The notes under the pieces: model-generated
The model's database searches: none
What the model saw: only the letters and a program-made list of their open reading frames with translations
What the model was told of the DNA's origin: nothing
Origin: Rhizobiaceae bacterium
GTDB taxonomy: Bacteria > Pseudomonadota > Alphaproteobacteria > Rhizobiales > Rhizobiaceae
NCBI GenBank assembly: GCA_016793565.1
Contig: JAEUMA010000245.1
Coordinates: 1-9,318, forward strand
Direction: 5' to 3'
DNA: 9,318 nt
Made by a program: the position numbers and the translations under genes
In this document: positions 7,561 through 9,318 of the stretch, in pieces
How the letters are laid out: every line of letters starts with the position of its first letter
Position numbering within the stretch: position 1 is the stretch's first letter

Positions 7561-8013
7561 TCATTTCACGGCGGCGATCGGCGCGCGGTCTCCGAGCTGC
7601 TGGCGCACTGTATCCATCACGCCTAGCAGTTCGCTGATGGCCTCGTCCAAAAGACCGCGCTGCTTCTGCAGGCGAACGAGCTGCCGCTCCGACTTCTCCA
7701 GCGTCAGTTTCAACTGCTTGGTGTTAGGTCCCTGCGGATCGTATAGGTCGATCATCTGCTTGACTTCGCGCAGCGAGAACCCGACCTTCCGGCCAAGAAG
7801 GATAAGCTTCAGGCGAGCCTGATCGCGGCGGGTGTAGAGGCGCGTACTGCCTTCGCGTAGCGGATTGAGCAGTCCCTTGTCCTCGTAGAAACGCAGCGCG
7901 CGCAACGTCACGCCGTACCGCTTCGCCATGTCGCCAATCCGGCAATATTCGCCCTTGGCGGGAACGTCGTTCTTGTTGGCCGCGCTGAGCGGCCCGGCAG
8001 TCATATCGTTCAT
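7561..8013 (-). CDS. MerR-family transcriptional regulator (GnyR/LiuR-like)
   Basis: This protein of about 150 residues has an N-terminal MerR winged helix-turn-helix (YCRIGDMAKRYGVTLRALRF at about 23-42, then YEDKGLLNP). The wing/second-helix region RDQARLKLILLGRKVGFSL and the turn IDLYDPQGP follow, then a long coiled coil (about 98-140) for dimerisation. This pattern is that of the GnyR/LiuR branch, which controls branched-chain amino acid, terpenoid and acyl-CoA catabolism and responds to catabolic acyl-CoAs. It lacks the cysteine clusters of metal-sensing MerR proteins; only Cys24 is present. I chose the ATG at 8013 because the reading frame upstream to a GTG at 8127 gives an atypical 38-residue extension. 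The ribosome site is weak, and an ATG at 8004 is also possible. It is upstream of, and co-directional with, the fad operon, its likely target. Confidence 0.88.
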   Translation of the reverse strand: MNDMTAGPLSAANKNDVPAKGEYCRIGDMAKRYGVTLRALRFYEDKGLLNPLREGSTRLYTRRDQARLKLILLGRKVGFSLREVKQMIDLYDPQGPNTKQLKLTLEKSERQLVRLQKQRGLLDEAISELLGVMDTVRQQLGDRAPIAAVK

Positions 8014-8028
8014 GATCAGAGCTATCCC

Positions 8029-8057
8029 AGTATAGGGCGCGTTCCACCCGGGAACGG
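8029..8057 (-). promoter_or_regulatory. candidate merR promoter with an inverted repeat in its spacer
   Basis: On the minus strand TATACT (8034-8029) is a five-of-six -10 hexamer. An exact inverted repeat, GTTCC (8041-8045) and GGAAC (8051-8055), lies just upstream, covering the spacer and -35 area. The -35 itself (CCGTTC at 17 bp) is poor, which fits a regulated promoter. Transcription would begin near 8022, only about 9 nt before the ATG at 8013, so the mRNA could be nearly leaderless. The repeat does not resemble the palindrome at 7434-7463. Confidence 0.45.
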
Positions 8058-8135
8058 CCTCTGCCGTCGGCGCAATGGGCCAGAGCGGCGTTGTTTTCGA
8101 CAACACGCGAAGGCGCCGCGTCACCACGGTACCTT

Positions 8136-8149
8136 ACCTTTACGTAAGC
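8136..8149. promoter_or_regulatory. second, partial copy of the operator core
   Basis: ACCTTTACGTAAGC matches the core of the large palindrome (ACGTTTGCGTAAAC, 7441-7454) at 11 of 14 positions with the same centre of symmetry, and holds the 8-bp palindrome TTACGTAA (8140-8147). It also overlaps an inverted CTTAC/GTAAG pair (8133-8137, 8144-8148). It lies about 125 bp upstream of the merR ATG, between merR and podJ, and could be an autoregulatory site. Confidence 0.5.
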
Positions 8150-8242
8150 CGCATATAGAGGTTGCTTTTCGCCGCTGCAACAGACCCTGCGCTGAAACTC
8201 TTTCTCGGAATTTAAGAAATCCTACCGCACTGGTAACGTTGG

Positions 8243-8257
8243 TTAACGCCTTGTTTA
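8243..8257. promoter_or_regulatory. CtrA-like box upstream of podJ
   Basis: TTAA (8243-8246), 7 bp, then TTTA (8254-8257) matches the alphaproteobacterial CtrA consensus TTAA-N7-TTAA with one mismatch. It lies within a larger inverted TGGTAA (8231-8236) / TTACCA (8255-8260) pair. PodJ expression is cell-cycle controlled in Caulobacter, so the location is sensible, but it is about 190 bp from the ATG. Confidence 0.35.
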
Positions 8258-8397
8258 CCACGTTCGGGGAAAGGTGCGCATGTCGGTTCCCCGTGGCTAT
8301 CCTGTCCCGAGTTCTTCACGGGCTTCGCAATACCGGGCCTCTGGCCCAAGCCTAAGGTGGCTCTCCGCCGAAGGACGTAGCGAAGCCGGCAACGTGA
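8258..8397 (+). other. nested inverted repeats, possible structured RNA (leader or sRNA)
   Basis: Several inverted repeats stack in order. First, CGGGGAA (8265-8271) pairs with TTCCCCG (8287-8293), with an outer CCA/TGG pair across a 4-nt bulge. Second, TCACG (8316-8320) pairs with CGTGA (8393-8397) and GGCTTCGC (8321-8328) pairs perfectly with GCGAAGCC (8380-8387). This outer stem encloses two small hairpins, GGGCC-TCT-GGCCC (8335-8347) and GGTGG-CTCT-CCGCC (8356-8369, one G-U pair). Together they would make a three-way junction. The strand is unknown, since inverted repeats fold on both strands. I do not recognise a known RNA family, and GC-rich DNA makes some such repeats by chance. Confidence 0.35.
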
Positions 8398-8427
8398 CTG
8401 ACAGACCGGCCAATACCGGCCAATTAT
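8398..8427 (+). promoter_or_regulatory. candidate podJ promoter with a 10-bp tandem repeat as spacer
   Basis: CTGACA (8398-8403, five of six to TTGACA), 18 bp, then AATTAT (8422-8427, four of six to TATAAT). A transcript would begin near 8434 with a leader of about 15 nt. The spacer is almost wholly two head-to-tail copies of ACCGGCCAAT. Both hexamers are imperfect, so this is tentative. Confidence 0.35.
8405..8424. repeat. perfect tandem repeat of ACCGGCCAAT, two copies
   Basis: ACCGGCCAAT occurs at 8405-8414 and again, identical, at 8415-8424. A 10-bp period is close to one helical turn, as in binding sites for regulators that line up on one face of the DNA. It lies 25 bp upstream of the podJ start codon. 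Confidence 0.6.
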
Positions 8428-8448
8428 CGTTTTGACACGGGCGGTTAC

Positions 8449-9318
8449 ATGAGCAGCACCAAGCGCTCCTACCTCGACACCCTCAACGCAGGACGTCAGC
8501 GCCGGCCGAGCAGCGCCCTGGAGGAATTGAACCGCTCGCTCGAAGGTTTCGAGCAGCGGCTCGATCGCCACAGGGACGAGGCGGCGGAGTTTCTGAGGGA
8601 GCCGTTGCACTATGCGGAGGACACGGTCGCCGGGCGCCAGCGGGAAGAATACCGCTACGTGCCGCCCGCGCCGCGTCAGCATGTCGCGGGCCATGCCCCA
8701 GACCGCAGCCGTGCCCCGGACGAGGGGCTGGCGACCCTGGGTCGCATCGCCGTCGACCTGAAAAGCTTGCGCGACGAAGTCCGCTTCCAGACGAATCACG
8801 GAATGAAGCGCGAGTTCGACTCCTTGCGCCGAGAGATGGAGCGTGGGGTGACGCCTGCCCCGGCAGCCGATCTGTCGGGCGAGTTCGAGCGCCTCGCCAC
8901 CATGATCAAGACGATCACCAGCACCAGCAATGACGGCGTCGTCTCGGCTCTCCGCGTCGAACTCGACCAGGTCCGCTCGGCGCTGGAGTCGCTCGAGCGG
9001 GTTGACGCCGAGCGCGACCAGCGCTGGCAGGCCCTGGAAGAACGCGTGTCAGCCGGAAACGCCACGCCGGCGATGGAGAGCCTGCACGAGCGCATCGCCG
9101 AAGTCGGCCAGTCATTGGCCCGCCTGCCCGATTCGCTTCCGCTGCGCGGGATAGAGGAACGCATGCGCACGCTGGCAACCGCAATCGACCATTTCTCGCG
9201 CCAGGAACGGCATGGCGGCGAGGCTTATGCCGCGATCGACGCAAGGCTCGAAGAAATCTCGCGCGCCATCGTGGCAACCAGCGCCTCCATGCCCGCCGCA
9301 GTGCAGGACCCGGCCCCG
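8449..9318 (+). CDS. podJ: PodJ-like polarity/localisation protein, N-terminal part (runs off window)
   Basis: An open frame begins at the ATG at 8449 and continues without a stop for 290 codons to the window edge. The N-terminal motif SYLDTLNAGRQRRPS (7-21), followed by ALEELNRSLEGFEQRL, is one I associate with rhizobial PodJ-type proteins. The rest is charged and heptad-like (for example LRVELDQVRSALESLERV at about 168-185 and GIEERMRTLATAID), consistent with the cytoplasmic coiled-coil region. In the family a single transmembrane helix and a periplasmic Sel1-repeat and peptidoglycan-binding part follow; these would lie outside the window. PodJ marks a cell pole and organises polar development, motility and surface polysaccharide. 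Recalled synteny with S. meliloti podJ1 next to the acyl-CoA dehydrogenase operon supports the call. The ribosome site before the ATG is weak (GGGCGG). Confidence 0.78.
   Translation, partial: MSSTKRSYLDTLNAGRQRRPSSALEELNRSLEGFEQRLDRHRDEAAEFLREPLHYAEDTVAGRQREEYRYVPPAPRQHVAGHAPDRSRAPDEGLATLGRIAVDLKSLRDEVRFQTNHGMKREFDSLRREMERGVTPAPAADLSGEFERLATMIKTITSTSNDGVVSALRVELDQVRSALESLERVDAERDQRWQALEERVSAGNATPAMESLHERIAEVGQSLARLPDSLPLRGIEERMRTLATAIDHFSRQERHGGEAYAAIDARLEEISRAIVATSASMPAAVQDPAP

Larger units (their letters stand above)
8014..8448. other. 435-bp intergenic region between merR and podJ
   Basis: This divergent gap holds the candidate merR promoter (8029-8057), the partial operator copy (8136-8149), a CtrA-like box (8243-8257), the nested inverted repeats (8258-8397) and the tandem repeat with candidate podJ promoter (8398-8427). 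Position 8160-8230 shows nothing I can name. The only plus-strand frame of note, 51 codons from 8280, does not look coding. Confidence 0.6.

Noticed and set aside
5505..7637. 710-codon plus-strand open frame opposite the acyl-CoA dehydrogenase
   Set aside because: Antisense shadow of a well-supported gene; it runs through the merR-fad intergenic region and its terminator and has no family features.
8014..8127. 38-residue N-terminal extension of the MerR regulator from a GTG at 8127
   Set aside because: The extension would cross the TATACT promoter and the GTTCC/GGAAC dyad and is not typical of the family, although a GTAAGG-like ribosome site precedes the GTG.
8280..8435. 51-codon plus-strand frame with an AAAGG upstream
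   Set aside because: Only about 56 percent of its third positions are G or C, well below what the neighbouring genes appear to have; the protein is Ser/Arg-rich without features, and the DNA is better explained by the inverted repeats it overlaps.
8432..8437. Exact TTGACA 12 bp before the podJ start
   Set aside because: As a -35 it would start transcription inside the coding region, so it cannot drive the annotated podJ start.
8212..8799. 195-codon minus-strand frame across the intergenic region and the podJ start
   Set aside because: It overlaps the podJ N-terminus with its conserved motif and shows no family signature.

Overview
The window looks like chromosomal DNA of a Hyphomicrobiales (Rhizobiales) alphaproteobacterium, probably close to Mesorhizobium/Phyllobacteriaceae or Sinorhizobium. 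Reasons: high GC, protein families typical of that order, a PodJ-type polarity gene, and a gene order (podJ-like / acyl-CoA dehydrogenase / thiolase / fadB) that I recall, from memory only, from the SMc02230-SMc02227 region of Sinorhizobium meliloti.

Layout, left to right. (1) 1-844, minus strand: an HTH + S24-peptidase (LexA/CI-like) repressor, followed almost directly by a small single-pass membrane protein cut by the window edge. (2) 997-1492, minus: a lower-GC ParE-type toxin with its overlapping upstream antitoxin. (3) 1544-7373, minus: a four-gene fatty-acid beta-oxidation cluster, in transcription order acyl-CoA dehydrogenase, OsmC-family thiol peroxidase-like protein, thiolase (FadA-like) and the bifunctional hydratase/dehydrogenase FadB. 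(4) 7561-8013, minus: a MerR-family regulator of the GnyR/LiuR type, separated from the dehydrogenase gene by an intrinsic terminator and a 30-bp inverted repeat with perfect 13-bp arms. (5) 8014-8448: a 435-bp intergenic region with a second, partial copy of the operator core, a CtrA-like box, nested inverted repeats that could fold as a three-way-junction RNA, and a perfect 10-bp tandem repeat. (6) 8449-9318, plus: the N-terminal 290 codons of a large PodJ-like polarity protein that runs off the window.

How the parts work together (inference): the MerR protein probably senses a catabolic acyl-CoA and controls the acyl-CoA dehydrogenase-led operon through the large palindrome, and perhaps its own gene through the second site. 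The operon carries out the steps of a beta-oxidation cycle: dehydrogenation, hydration, second dehydrogenation and thiolysis. The embedded OsmC gene adds a possible peroxide-detoxifying activity. The toxin-antitoxin pair looks like a later insertion downstream of fadB, with no visible terminator between them. Nothing here is an obviously new defence or mobile system. The least explained DNA is the intergenic region between merR and podJ.
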